Shown here in pieces: positions 11,691 through 26,726 of a stretch of DNA of 64,000 nucleotides. Source of the stretch: Siphonodentalium dalli. Its lineage: Eukaryota > Mollusca > Scaphopoda > Gadilida > Siphonodentaliidae. The stretch covers positions 152,328,875 to 152,392,874 of the forward strand of contig CP136062.1 in NCBI GenBank assembly GCA_032622095.1. The letters are read 5' to 3'. Every line of letters begins with the position of its first letter. Position 1 is the first letter of the stretch. The translations under genes were made by a program, and so were the position numbers. The notes beneath the pieces were generated by a model. It saw only the letters and a program-made list of their open reading frames with translations, ran no database searches and was not told where the DNA came from.

Positions 11691-14600
11691 GATATATTTA
11701 CCCTCATTCCAGTCGTAATCACACTGTAATAAGACGTGGGTTGATTGGATATATATATACCCTCATTCCAGTCGTAATCATACCGTAATAAGACGTGGGT
11801 TGATTGGATATATATACCCTCATTCCAGTCATAATCATACCATATTAAGACGTGGATTGATTGAATATATATACCCTCATTCCAGTCCTAATCATACCAT
11901 ATTAAGACGTGGATTGATTGGATATATATACCCACATTCCAGTCCTAATCATACTGTGATAAGACGTGGGTTGATTGGATATATATACCCTCATTCCAGT
12001 CGTAATCATACCGTAATAAGACGTGGATTGATTGGATATATATACCATCATTCCAATCGTAATCATACCGTAATAAGACGTGGGTTGATTGGATATATAT
12101 ACCCTCATTCCAGTCCTAATCATACCATATTAAGACGTGGATTGATTGGATATATATACCCTCATTCCAGTCCTAATCATACCATATTAAGATGTGGATT
12201 GATTGGATATATATACCCTCATTCCAGTCGTAATCATACCGTAATAAGACGTGGATTGATTGGATATATATACCCTAATTCCAGTCGTAATCATACCATA
12301 TTAAGACGTGGATTGATTGGATATATATACCCTCATTCCAGTCCTAATCATACCGTAATGAGTTATCAGATTGTTGGATATATATACCCTCATTCCAGTC
12401 CTAATCATACCGTAATGAGTTATCAGATTGTTGGATATATATACCCTCATTCCAGTCCTAATCATACCGTAATGAGTTATCAGATTGTTGGATATATATA
12501 CCCGCATTCCAGTCCTAATCATACCGTAATGAGTTATCAGATTGTTGGATATATATACCCTCATTCCAGTCGTAATCATACTGTAATAAGACGTGGGTTG
12601 ATTGGATATATATACCCTCATTCCAATACTAATCATACCGTAATAAGACGTGGGTTGATTGGATATATATACCCTCATTCCAATAATAATCATACCGTAA
12701 TAAGACGTGGGTTGATTGGATATATATACCCTCATTCCAGTCCTAATCATACCGTAATAAGACGTGGGTTGATTGGATATGTATACCCTCATTCCAGTCG
12801 TAATCATACCGTAATAAGACGTGGGTTGATTGGATATATATACCCTCATTCCAGTCATAATCATACCGTAACAAGACCTGGGTTGATTGGATATATATAC
12901 CCTCATTCCAATCCTAATCATACTGTAATAAGACGTGGGTTGATTGGATATATATACCCTCATTCCAATCGTAATCATACTGTAATAAGACGTGGATTGA
13001 TTGGATATATATACCCTCATTCCAATCGTAATCATACTGTAATAAGACGTGGGTTGATTGGATATATATACCCTCATTCCAGTCGTAATCATACTGTAAT
13101 AAGACGTGGGTTGATTGGATATATATACCCTCATTCCAATCCTAATCATACCATATTAAGACGTGGATTGATTGGATATATATACCCTCATTCCAATCCT
13201 AATCATACCATATTAAGACGTGGATTGATTGGATATATATACCCTCATTCCAATCGTAATCATACTGTAATAAGACGTGGGTTGATTGGATATATATACC
13301 CTCATTCCAATCCTAATCATACTGTAATAAGACGTGGGTTGATTGGATATGTATACCCTCATTCCAGTCCTAATCATACCGTAATAAGACGTGGATTGAT
13401 TGGATATATACACCATCATTCCAGTCGTAATCATACCGTAATAAGACGTGGGTTGATTGGATATATATACCCTCATTCCAGTCGTAATCATACCATACTA
13501 AGACGTGGGTTGATTGGATATATATACCCTCATTCCAATCGTAATCATACCGTAATAAGACGTGGATTGATTGGATATATATACCCTCATTCTAATCCTA
13601 ATCATACCGTAATAAGACGTGGATTGATTGGATATATATACCCTCATTCCAGTCGTAATCCTACCGTAATAAGACTTGGATTGACTGGATATATATACCC
13701 TCATTCCAGTCGTAATCATACCGTAATCAGACGTGGGTTGATTGGATATATATACCCTCATTCCAGTCCTAATCATACCATATTAAGACGTGGATTGATT
13801 GGATATATATACCCTCATTCCAGTCCTAATCATACCATCTTAAGACGTGGGTTGATTGGATATATATACCCTCATTCCAGTCCTAATCATACCATATTAA
13901 GACGTGGATTGATTGGATATATATACCCTCATTCCAGTCGTAATCATACCGTAATAAGACGTGGGTTGATTGGATATATATACCCTCATTCCAGTCCTAA
14001 TCATACCATATTAAGACGTGGGTTGATTGGATATATATACCCTCATTCCAGTCGTAATCATACTGTAATAAGACGTGGGTTGATTGGATATATATACCCT
14101 CATTCCAGTCGTAATCATACCGTAATAAGACGTGGGTTGATTGGATATATATACCCTCATTCCAGTCATAATCATACCATATTAAGACGTGGATTGATTG
14201 AATATATATACCCTCATTCCAGTCCTAATCATACCATATTAAGACGTGGATTGATTGGATATATATACCCACATTCCAGTCCTAATCATACTGTGATAAG
14301 ACGTGGGTTGATTGGATATATATACCCTCATTCCAGTCGTAATCATACCGTAATAAGACGTGGATTGATTGGATATATATACCATCATTCCAATCGTAAT
14401 CATACCGTAATAAGACGTGGGTTGATTGGATATATATACCCTCATTCCAGTCCTAATCATACCATATTAAGACGTGGATTGATTGGATATATATACCCTC
14501 ATTCCAGTCCTAATCATACCATATTAAGACGTGGATTGATTGGATATATATACCCTCATTCCAGTCGTAATCATACCGTAATAAGACGTGGATTGATTGG

Positions 14601-15510
14601 ATATATATACCCTAATTCCAGTCGTAATCATACCATATTAAGACGTGGATTGATTGGATATATATACCCTCATTCCAGTCCTAATCATACCGTAATGAGT
14701 TATCAGATTGTTGGATATATATACCCTCATTCCAGTCCTAATCATACCGTAATGAGTTATCAGATTGTTGGATATATATACCCTCATTCCAGTCCTAATC
14801 ATACCGTAATGAGTTATCAGATTGTTGGATATATATACCAGCATTCCAGTCCTAATCATACCGTAATGAGTTATCATATTGTTGGATATATATACCCTCA
14901 TTCCAGTCGTAATCATACTGTAATAAGACGTGGGTTGATTGGATATATATACCCTCATTCCAATACTAATCATACCGTAATAAGACGTGGGTTGATTGGA
15001 TATATATACCCTCATTCCAATACTAATCATACCGTAATAAGACGTGGGTTGATTGGATATATATACCCTCATTCCAGTCCTAATCATACCGTAATAAGAC
15101 GTGGGTTGATTGGATATATATACCCTCATTCCAGTCGTAATCATACCGTAATCAGACGTGGGTTGATTGGATATATATACCCTCATTCCAGTCCTAATCA
15201 TACCATATTAAGACGTGGATTGATTGGATATATATACCCTCATTCCAGTCCTAATCATACCATCTTAAGACGTGGGTTGATTGGATATATATACCCTCAT
15301 TCCAGTCCAAATCATACCATATTAAGACGTGGATTGATTGGATATATATATACCCTCATTCCAGTCGTAATCATACCGTAATAAGACGTGGATTGATTGG
15401 ATATATATACCCTAATTCCAGTCGTAATCATACCATATTAAGACATGGGTTGATTGGATATATATACCCTCATTCCAGTCGTAATCATACTGTAATAAGA
15501 CGTGGGTTGA

Positions 15511-18500
15511 TTGGATATATATACCCTCATTCCAGTCGTAATAAGACGTGGGTTGATTGGATATATATACCCTCATTCCAGTCCTAATCATACCATATTA
15601 AGACGTGGATTGATTGGATATATATACCCTCATTCCAGTCCTAATCATACCATATTAAGACGTGGATTGATTGGATATATATACCCTCATTCCAGTCGTA
15701 ATCATACCGTAATAAGACGTGGATTGATTGGATATATATACCCTAATTCCAGTCGTAATCATACCATATTAAGACGTGGATTGATTGGATATATATACCC
15801 TCATTCCAGTCCTAATCATACCGTAATGAGTTATCAGATTGTTGGATATATATACCCTCATTCCAGTCCTAATCATACCGTAATGAGTTATCAGATTGTT
15901 GGATATATATACCCTCATTCCAGTCCTAATCATACCGTAATGAGTTATCAGATTGTTGGATATATATACCAGCATTCCAGTCCTAATCATACCGTAATGA
16001 GTTATCAGATTGTTGGATATATATACCCTCATTCCAGTCGTAATCATACTGTAATAAGACGTGGGTTGATTGGATATATATACCCTCATTCCAATACTAA
16101 TCATACCGTAATAAGACGTGGGTTGATTGGATATATATACCCTCATTCCAATACTAATCATACCGTAATAAGACGTGGGTTGATTGAATATATATACCCT
16201 CATTCCAGTCCTAATCATACCGTAATAAGACGTGGGTTGATTGGATATATATACCCTCATTCCAGTCGTAATCATACCGTAATAAGACGTGGGTTGATTG
16301 GATATATATACCCTCATTCCAGTCATAATCATACCGTAACAAGACGTGGGTTGATTGGATATATATACCCTCATTCCAATCCTAATCATACTGTAATAAG
16401 ACGTGGGTTGATTGGATATATATACCCTCATTCCAATCGTAATCATACTGTAATAAGACGTGGATTGATTGGATATATATACCCTCATTCCAATCGTAAT
16501 CATACTGTAATAAGACGTGGGTTGATTGGATATATATTCCCTCATTCCAGTCGTAATCATACCGTAATAAGACGTGGGTTGATTGGATATATATACCCTC
16601 ATTCCAATCATAATCATACCATATTAAGACGTGGATTGATTGGATATATATACCCTCATTCCAATCCTAATCATACCATGTTAAGACGTGGATTGATTGG
16701 ATATATATACCCTCATTCCAATCGTAATCATACTGTAATAAGACGTGGGTTGATTGGATATATATACCCTCATTCCAATCCTAATCATACTGTAATAAGA
16801 CGTGGGTTGATTGGATATGTATACCCTCATTCCAGTCCTAATCATACCGTAATAAGACGTGGGTTGATTGGATATATACACCCTCATTCCAGTCGTAATC
16901 ATACCGTAATAAGACGTGGGTTGATTGGATATATATACCCTCATTCCAGTCGTAATCATACCATAATAAGACGTTGGTTGATTGGATATATATACCCTCA
17001 TTCCAATCGTAATCATACCGTAATAAGACGTGGATTGATTGGATATATATACCCTCATTCTAATCCTAATCATACCGTAATAAGACGTGGATTGATTGGA
17101 TATATATACCCTCATTCCAGTCGTAATCCTACCGTAATAAGACTTGGATTGACTGGATATATATACCCTCATTCCAGTCGTAATCATACCGTAATCAGAC
17201 GTGGGTTGATTGGATATATATACCCTCATTCCAGTCCTAATCATACCATATTAAGACGTGGATTGATTGGATATATATACCCTCATTCCAGTCCTAATCA
17301 TACCATCTTAAGACGTGGGTTGATTGGATATATATACCCTCATTCCAGTCCTAATCATACCATATTAAGACGTGGATTGATTGGATATATATACCCTCAT
17401 TCCAGTCGTAATCATACCGTAATAAGACGTGGGTTGATTGGATATATATACCCTCATTCCAGTCCTAATCATACCATATTAAGACATGGGTTGATTGGAT
17501 ATATATACCCTCATTCCAGTCGTAATCATACTGTAATAAGACGTGGGTTGATTGGATATATATACCCTCATTCCAGTCGTAATCATACCGTAATAAGACG
17601 TGGGTTGATTGGATATATATACCCTCATTCCAGTCCTAATCATACCATATTAAGACGTGGATTGATTGGATATATATACCCTCATTCCAGTCCTAATCAT
17701 ACCATATTAAGACGTGGATTGATTGGATATATATACCCTCATTCCAGTCGTAATCATACCGTAATAAGACGTGGATTGATTGGATATATATACCCTAATT
17801 CCAGTCGTAATCATACCATATTAAGACGTGGATTGATTGGATATATATACCCTCATTCCAGTCCTAATCATACCGTAATGAGTTATCAGATTGTTGGATA
17901 TATATACCCTCATTCCAGTCCTAATCATACCGTAATGAGTTATCAGATTGTTGGATATATATACCCTCATTCCAGTCCTAATCATACCGTAATGAGTTAT
18001 CAGATTGTTGGATATATATACCAGCATTCCAGTCCTAATCATACCGTAATGAGTTATCAGATTGTTGGATATATATACCCTCATTCCAGTCGTAATCATA
18101 CTGTAATAAGACGTGGGTTGATTGGATATATATACCCTCATTCCAATACTAATCATACCGTAATAAGACGTGGGTTGATTGGATATATATACCCTCATTC
18201 CAATACTAATCATACCGCAATAAGACGTGGGTTGATTGGATATATATACCCTCATTCCAGTCCTAATCATACCGTAATAAGACGTGGGTTGATTGGATAT
18301 ATATACCCTCATTCCAGTCGTAATCATACCGTAATAAGACGTGGGTTGATTGGATATATATACCCTCATTCCAGTCATAATCATACCGTAACAAGACGTG
18401 GGTTGATTGGATATATATACCCTCATTCCAATCCTAATCATACTGTAATAAGACGTGGGTTGATTGGATATATATACCCTCATTCCAATCGTAATCATAC

Positions 18501-21500
18501 TGTAATAAGACGTGGATTGATTGGATATATATACCCTCATTCCAATCGTAATCATACTGTAATAAGACGTGGGTTGATTGGATATATATACCCTCATTCC
18601 AGTCGTAATCATACCGTAATAAGACGTGGGTTGATTGGATATATATACCCTCATTCCAATCCTAATCATACCATATTAAGACGTGGATTGATTGGATATA
18701 TATACCCTCATTCCAATCCTAATCATACCATGTTAAGACGTGGATTGATTGGATATATATACCCTCATTCCAATCGTAATCATACTGTAATAAGACGTGG
18801 GTTGATTGGATATATATACCCTCATTCCAATCCTAATCATACTGTAATAAGACGTGGGTTGATTGGATATGTATACCCTCATTCCAGTCCTAATCATACC
18901 GTAATAAGACGTGGGTTGATTGGATATATACACCCTCATTCCAGTCGTAATCATACCGTAATAAGACGTGGGTTGATTGGATATATATACCCTCATTCCA
19001 GTCGTAATCATACCATAATAAGACGTGGGTTGATTGGATATATATACCCTCATTCCAATCGTAATCATACCGTAATAAGACGTGGATTGATTGGATATAT
19101 ATACCCTCATTCTAATCCTAATCATACCGTAATAAGACGTGGATTGATTGGATATATATACCCTCATTCCAGTCGTAATCCTACCGTAATAAGACTTGGA
19201 TTGACTGGATATATATACCCTCATTCCAGTCGTAATCATACCGTAATCAGACGTGGGTTGATTGGATATATATACCCTCATTCCAGTCCTAATCATACCA
19301 TATTAAGACGTGGATTGATTGGATATATATACCCTCATTCCAGTCCTAATCATACCATCTTAAGACGTGGGTTGATTGGATATATATACCCTCATTCCAG
19401 TCCTAATCATACCATATTAAGACGTGGATTGATTGGATATATATACCCTCATTCCAGTCGTAATCATACCGTAATCAGACGTGGGTTGATTGGATATATA
19501 TACCCTCATTCCAGTCCTAATCATACCATATTAAGACGTGGATTGATTGGATATATATACCCTCATTCCAGTCCTAATCATACCATCTTAAGACGTGGGT
19601 TGATTGGATATAGATACCCTCATTCCAGTCCTAATCATACCATATTAAGACGTGGATTGATTGGATATATATACCCTCATTTCAGTCCTAATCATACCAT
19701 ATTAAGACGTGGATTGATTGGATATATATACCCTCATTCCAGTCGTAATCATACCGTAATAAGACGTGGATTGATTGGATATATATACCCTAATTCCAGT
19801 CGTAATCATACCATATTAAGACGTGGATTGATTGGATATATATACCCTCATTCCAGTCCTAATCATACCGTAATGAGTTATCAGATTGTTGGATATATAT
19901 ACCCTCATTCCAGTCCTAATCATACCGTAATGAGTTATCAGATTGTTGGATATATATACCCTCATTCCAGTCCTAATCATACCGTAATGAGTTATCAGAT
20001 TGTTGGATATATATACCAGCATTCCAGTCCTAATCATACCGTAATGAGTTATCAGATTGTTGGATATATATACCCTCATTCCAGTCGTAATCATACTGTA
20101 ATAAGACGTGGGTTGATTGGATATATATACCCTCATTCCAATACTAATCATACCGTAATAAGACGTGGGTTGATTGGATATATATACCCTCATTCCAATA
20201 CTAATCATACCGTAATAAGACGTGGGTTGATTGGATATATATACCCTCATTCCAGTCCTAATCATACCGTAATAAGACGTGGGTTGATTGGATATATATA
20301 CCCTCATTCCAGTCGTAATCATACCTTAATAAGACGTGGGTTGATTGGATATATATACCCTCATTCCAATCCTAATCATACTGTAATAAGACGTGGGTTG
20401 ATTGGATATATATACCCTCATTCCAATCGTAATCATACTGTAATAAGACGTGGATTGATTGGATATATATACCCTCATTCCAATCGTAATCATACTGTAA
20501 TAAGACGTGGGTTGATTGGATATATATACCCTCATTCCAGTCGTAATCATACCGTAATAAGACGTGGGTTGATTGGATATATATACCCTCATTCCAATCC
20601 TAATCATACCATATTAAGACGTGGATTGATTGGATATATATACCCTCATTCCAATCCTAATCATACCATGTTAAGACGTGGATTGATTGGATATATATAC
20701 CCTCATTCCAATCGTAATCATACTGTAATAAGACGTGGGTTGATTGGATATATATACCCTCATTCCAATCCTAATCATACTGTAATAAGACGTGGGTTGA
20801 TTGGATATGTATACCCTCATTCCAGTCCTAATCATACCGTAATAAGACGTGGGTTGATTGGATATATACACCCTCATTCCAGTCGTAATCATACCGTAAT
20901 AAGACGTGGGTTGATTGGATATATATACCCTCATTCCAGTCGTAATCATACCATAATAAGACGTGCGTTGATTGGATATATATACCCTCATTCCAATCGT
21001 AATCATACCGTAATAAGACGTGGATTGATTGGATATATATACCCTCATTCTAATCCTAATCATACCGTAATAAGACGTGGATTGATTGGATATATATACC
21101 CTCATTCCAGTCGTAATCCTACCGTAATAAGACTTGGATTGACTGGATATATATACCCTCATTCCAGTCGTAATCATACCGTAATCAGACGTGGGTTGAT
21201 TGGATATATATACCCTCATTCCAGTCCTAATCATACCATATTAAGACGTGGATTGATTGGATATATATACCCTCATTCCAGTCCTAATCATACCATCTTA
21301 AGACGTGGGTTGATTGGATATATATACCCTCATTCCAGTCCTAATCATACCATATTAAGACGTGGATTGATTGGATATATATACCCTCATTCCAGTCGTA
21401 ATCATACCGTAATAAGACGTGGGTTGATTGGATATATATACCCTCATTCCAGTCCTAATCATACCATATTAAGACATGGGTTGATTGGATATATATACCC

Positions 21501-24500
21501 TCATTCCAGTCGTAATCATACTGTAATAAGACGTGGGTTGATTGGATATATATACCCTCATTCCAGTCGTAATCATACCGTAATAAGACGTGGGTTGATT
21601 GGATATATATACCCTCATTCCAGTCCTAATCATACCATATTAAGACGTGGATTGATTGGATATATATACCCTCATTCCAGTACTAATCATACCATATTAA
21701 GACGTGGATTGATTGGATATATATACCCTCATTCCAGTCGTAATCATACCGTAATAAGACGTGGATTGATTGGATATATATACCCTAATTCCAGTCGTAA
21801 TCATACCATATTAAGACGTGGATTGATTGGATATATATACCCTCATTCCAGTCCTAATCATACCGTAATGAGTTATCAGATTGTTGGATATATATACCCT
21901 CATTCCAGTCCTAATCATACCGTAATGAGTTATCAGATTGTTGGATATATATACCCTCATTCCAGTCCTAATCATACCGTAATGAGTTATCAGATTGTTG
22001 GATATATATACCAGCATTCCAGTCCTAATCATACCGTAATGAGTTATCAGATTGTTGGATATATATACCCTCATTCCAGTCGTAATCATACTGTAATAAG
22101 ACGTGGGTTGATTGGATATATATACCCTCATTCCAATACTAATCATACCGTAATAAGACGTGGGTTGATTGGATATATATACCCTCATTCCAATACTAAT
22201 CATACCGTAATAAGACGTGGGTTGATTGGATATATATACCCTCATTCTAGTCCTAATCATACCGTAATAAGACGTGGGTTGATTGGATATATATACCCTC
22301 ATTCCAGTCGTAATCATACCGTAATAAGACGTGGGTTGATTGGATATATATACCCTCATTCCAGTCATAATCATACCGTAACAAGACGTGGGTTGATTGG
22401 ATATATATACCCTCATTCCAATCCTAATCATACTGTAATAAGACGTGGGTTGATTGGATATATATACCCTCATTCCAATCGTAATCATACTGTAATAAGA
22501 CGTGGATTGATTGGATATATATACCCTCATTCCAATCGTAATCATACTGTAATAAGACGTGGGTTGATTGGATATATATACCCTCATTCCAGTCGTAATC
22601 ATACCGTAATAAGACGTGGGTTGATTGGATATATATACCCTCATTCCAATCCTAATCATACCATATTAAGACGTGGATTGATTGGATATATATACCCTCA
22701 TTCCAATCCTAATCATACCATGTTAAGACGTGGATTGATTGGATATATATACCCTCATTCCAATCGTAATCATACTGTAATAAGACGTGGGTTGATTGGA
22801 TATATATACCCTCATTCCAATCCTAATCATACTGTAATAAGACGTGGGTTGATTGGATATGTATACCCTCATTCCAGTCCTAATCATACCGTAATAAGAC
22901 GTGGGTTGATTGGATATATACACCCTCATTCCAGTCGTAATCATACCGTAATAAGACGTGGGTTGATTGGATATATATACCCTCATTCCAGTCGTAATCA
23001 TACCATAATAAGACGTGGGTTGATTGGATATATATACCCTCATTCCAATCGTAATCATACCGTAATAAGACGTGGATTGATTGGATATATATACCCTCAT
23101 TCTAATCCTAATCATACCGTAATAAGACGTGGATTGATTGGATATATATACCCTCATTCCAGTCGTAATCCTACCGTAATAAGACTTGGATTGACTGGAT
23201 ATATATACCCTCATTCCAGTCGTAATCATACCGTAATAAGACGTGGGTTGATTGGATATATATACCCTCATTCCAGTCCTAATCATACCATATTAAGACG
23301 TGGATTGATTGGATATATATACCCTCATTCCAGTCCTAATCATACCATCTTAAGACGTGGGTTGATTGGATATATATACCCTCATTCCAGTCCTAATCAT
23401 ACCATATTAAGACGTGGATTGATTGGATATATATACCCTCATTCCAGTCGTAATCATACCGTAATAAGACGTGGGTTGATTGGATATATATACCCTCATT
23501 CCAGTCCTAATCATACCATATTAAGACGTGGGTTGATTGGATATATATACCCTCATTCCAGTCGTAATCATACCGTAATAAGACGTGGGTTGATTGGATA
23601 TATATACCCTCATTCCAGTCCTAATCATACCATATTAAGACGTGGATTGATTGGATATATATACCCTCATTCCAGTCCTAATCATAACATATTAAGACGT
23701 GGGTTGATTGGACATATACACCCTCATTCCAGTCCTAATCATACCATATTAAGACGTGGATTGATTGGATATATATACCCTCATTCCATTCCTAATCATA
23801 CCATCTTAAGACGTGGGTTGATTGGACATATACACCCTCATTCCAGTCCTAATCATACCATATTAAGACGTGGATTGATTGGATATATATACCCTTATTC
23901 CAGTCCTAATCATACCGTAATAAGACGTGGGTTAATTGGATATATATACCCTCATTCCAGTCGTAATCATACCGTAATAAGACGTGGATTGATTGGATAT
24001 ATATACCCTCATTCCAGTCGTAATCATACCATATTAAGACGTGGATTGATTGGATATCTATACCCTCATTCCAGTCCTAATCATACCATATTAAGACGTG
24101 GATTGATTGGATATATATACCCTCATTCCAGTCCTAATCATACCATCTTAAGACGTGGGTTGATTGGACATATACACCCTCATTCCAGTCCTAATCATAC
24201 CATATTAAGATGTGGATTGATTGGATATATATACCCTCATTCCAGTCCTAATCATACCATCTTAAGACGTGGGTTGATTGGACATATACACCCTCATTCC
24301 AGTCCTAATCATACCATATTAAGACGTGGATTGATTGGATATATATACCCTTATTCCAGTCCTAATCATACCGTAATAAGACGTGGGTTGCTTGGATATA
24401 TATACCCTCATTCCAGTCCTAATCATACTGTAATAAGACGTGGGTTGATTGGATATGTATACCCTCATTCCAGTCGTAATCATACCGTAATAAGACGTGG

Positions 24501-25518
24501 GTTGATTGGATATATATACCCTCATTCCAGTCATAATCATACCATATTAAGACGTGGATTGATTGAATATATATACCCTCATTCCAGTCCTAATCATACC
24601 ATATTAAGACGTGGATTGATTGGATATATATACCCACATTCCAGTCCTAATCATACTGTGATAAGACGTGGGTTGATTGGATATATATACCATCATTCCA
24701 ATCGTAATCATACCGTAATAAGACGTGGGTTGATTGGATATATATACCCTCATTCCAGTCCTAATCATACCATATTAAGACGTGGATTGATTGGATATAT
24801 ATACCCTCATTCCAGTCCTAATCATACCATATTAAGACGTGGATTGATTGGATATATATACCCTCATTCCAGTCGTAATCATACCGTAATAAGACGTGGA
24901 TTGATTGGATATATATACCCTCATTCCAGTCGTAATCATACCACATTAAGACGTGGATTGATTGGATATATATACCCTCATTCCAGTCGTAATCATACCG
25001 TAATAAGACGTGGGTTGATTGGATATATATACCCTCATTCCAGTCCTAATCATACCATATTAAGACGTGGATTGATTAAATATATATACCCTCATTCCAG
25101 TCCTAATCATACCATATTAAGACGTGGATTGATTGGATATATATACCCTCATTCCAATCGTAATCATACCGTAATAAGACGTGGGTTGATTGGATATATA
25201 TACCCTCATTCCAGTCCTAATCATACCATATTAAGACGTGGATTGATTGGATATATATACCCTCATTCCAATCCTAATCATACCGTAATAAGACGTGGGT
25301 TGATTGGATATATATACCCTCATTCCAATCGTAATCATACCGTAATAAGACGTGGGTTGATTGGATATATATACCCTCATTCCAATCCTAATCATACTGT
25401 AATAAGACGTGGATTGATTGGATATATATACCCTCATTCCAATCCTAATCATACCGTAATAAGACGTGGGTTGATTGGATATATATATACCCTCATTCCG
25501 ATCGTAATCATACCGTAA
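15511..25518 (+). other. Satellite-spanning open frame (3,335 codons), probably not a gene
   Basis: The plus frame through the satellite encodes a 19-residue repeat of the form GYIYPHSSPNHTVIRRGLI. It is rich in Tyr, His and Arg, with an NHT sequon in most units. It stays open because the monomer is 57 bp and lacks stops, and it closes only at a TA expansion near 25,484. Similar frames cover 8,891-11,788 and 11,800-15,381. Against coding: most monomer differences are non-synonymous (S/N, P/R/H/T, VI/IL), frames shift at array indels, there is no unique N-terminal domain or signal peptide, and nothing recognisable flanks it. For coding: no in-frame stop in about 290 class B monomers. Confidence 0.12.
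23550..24394. repeat. Satellite sub-block with ggacatatacaccc monomers, copy 2
   Basis: This is the counterpart of 10,846-11,690 at a constant offset of 12,704 bp, with the same rare variants in the same order. It lies downstream of the last class A cluster, so the two copies bracket the region of regular higher-order repeats. Confidence 0.85.
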
Positions 25519-25832
25519 TAAGACGTGGGTTGATTGGATATATATACCCTCATTCCAGTCCTAATCATACCATATTAAGACGTGGATTGATTGGATATAT
25601 ATACCCTCATTCCAATCGTAATCATACCGTAATAAGACGTGGGTTGATTGGATATATATACCCTCATTCCAGTCCTCATCATACCATATTAAGACGTGGA
25701 TTGATTGGATATATATACCCTCATTCCAGTCCTAATCATACCATATTAAGACGTGGATTGATTGGATATATATACCCTCATTCCTATCGTAATCATTCCA
25801 TATTAAGACGTGGATTGATTGATTGATTGATT

Positions 25833-26726
25833 GGTGTTTAAGGATCATGGGACCTAAATTTTCCAGACAATTTACAAAATGATTATTCCATAAAATCATG
25901 CATATTCCATAAACGGTTGTATAAGCCATATGCGAGAACAAAGACTACAATGTCGTTTTGACAAATATACCGGAGCCAACGACACGTGGTGTCTGATGAT
26001 TGGAAAACCACTTAAAAAATAGTAAGGAAAATGTGTAAGTTTAATGAAGATGATGTTCTGTAATTTTAAAGAATAGGTAGTATAGTAGAAAAAAAACCTA
26101 CCAGTTAAACATCTGTTAAAGTCAAGCCATATACGAGATCAAATGATCAGTGATGCGGTAAGATACCATATATATACCAACAAAGGACACAGACGAATCG
26201 AAATGGGAAAACTTTACAAACTACGAACTGAACTAAAGAACATAAAAAGAAATAGTCAAATTGTAGATTGTTAAATTCAGTATTTGTGTTTTATTATTGT
26301 GACAAAAAAAGTTGAATATCCATGTAAAAACGGAAACTAAGAGTCAGCCAGACTCGTTCCTAATAAATGATGACGAGGATGATGATAAACACCATATTTG
26401 AACCTCAACATTGGTAATTTAATCGCAATTAAAGACGCTGCAACTTCAAATATAATAATAATCAGATTAGACATGATCTCATCAGGTAAGGGAAAATTGT
26501 CAACAAAATCACCAAAAAAGCTAATGTTCGTCATCAGTAATACAACAAACAGACAACATGGAGTGGCCGTCATTGATATAGAAGGCAAATCCTACCCCTA
26601 GTAATACATGTGTGTGATTAGTTCTGGAAGTGGCCTGGCATACGCAACAAGTAATAATTCTTCAGATGTTATGTACAGAAACACATAGATAGGTATAACC
26701 AGTAATAATCATTCAGATGTTATGTC
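25833..26726. other. No gene recognised
   Basis: Two overlapping antiparallel frames (26,337-26,588 minus and 26,398-26,601 plus) show no recognisable motif. A 35-bp phrase (ttaaacatctgttaaagtca and on) at about 26,105-26,140 recurs at about 26,994-27,029 (ttaaacgtctgttaaagtca). Confidence 0.5.

Larger units (their letters stand above)
6873..25832. repeat. 57-bp satellite array (about 330 monomers, 19 kb)
   Basis: Head-to-tail monomers of 57 bp share a core ggatatatataccctcattc followed by cagtcctaatcatacc. Two main classes differ in the remaining 18 bp: atgagttatcagattgtt (class A) and ataagacgtgggttgatt (class B, with a variant reading catattaagacgtggattg). Divergence between monomers is a few percent within a class. 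Length is held at 57 bp except for 58-bp units in the left part, several TA dinucleotide expansions (about 8,325; 11,752; 15,345; 25,484) and one 11-bp loss near 15,547. The left edge is abrupt after acgtaataag; the right edge dissolves into (ttga)n at 25,815-25,832. As 57 is a multiple of 3, very long frames are open on the plus strand, but most differences between monomers change the amino acid. No functional role can be read from sequence. Confidence 0.97.
9205..25832. repeat. Class B block with higher-order repeats
   Basis: Class B monomers fill the rest of the array, interrupted by clusters of 4-5 class A monomers beginning near 12,355, 14,692, 15,823, 17,875, 19,870 and 21,865. Successive spacings are 2,337, 1,131, 2,052, 1,995 and 1,995 bp, that is 41, about 20, 36, 35 and 35 monomers. 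The 1,131 interval equals 20 monomers minus 9, explained by a +2 TA expansion and the 11-bp loss. Rare variants (cagcattccagt, aatcctaccgtaataagact, gtatacc for atatacc) recur at the same place in each period, so multi-monomer blocks were copied as units. Confidence 0.9.

Noticed and set aside
15511..25518. A giant 3,335-residue repeat protein (and 1,193- and 965-residue relatives upstream)
   Set aside because: The frame comes from a stop-free 57-bp satellite monomer. Units differ mostly by non-synonymous changes, the frame is broken at array indels and by 58-bp units in the left block, and no unique domain, signal peptide or gene context is present.
6873..25832. CRISPR array
   Set aside because: There are no unique spacers: the whole 57-bp unit repeats, with only a few percent variation, and the surrounding sequence is eukaryotic-type with no cas genes.
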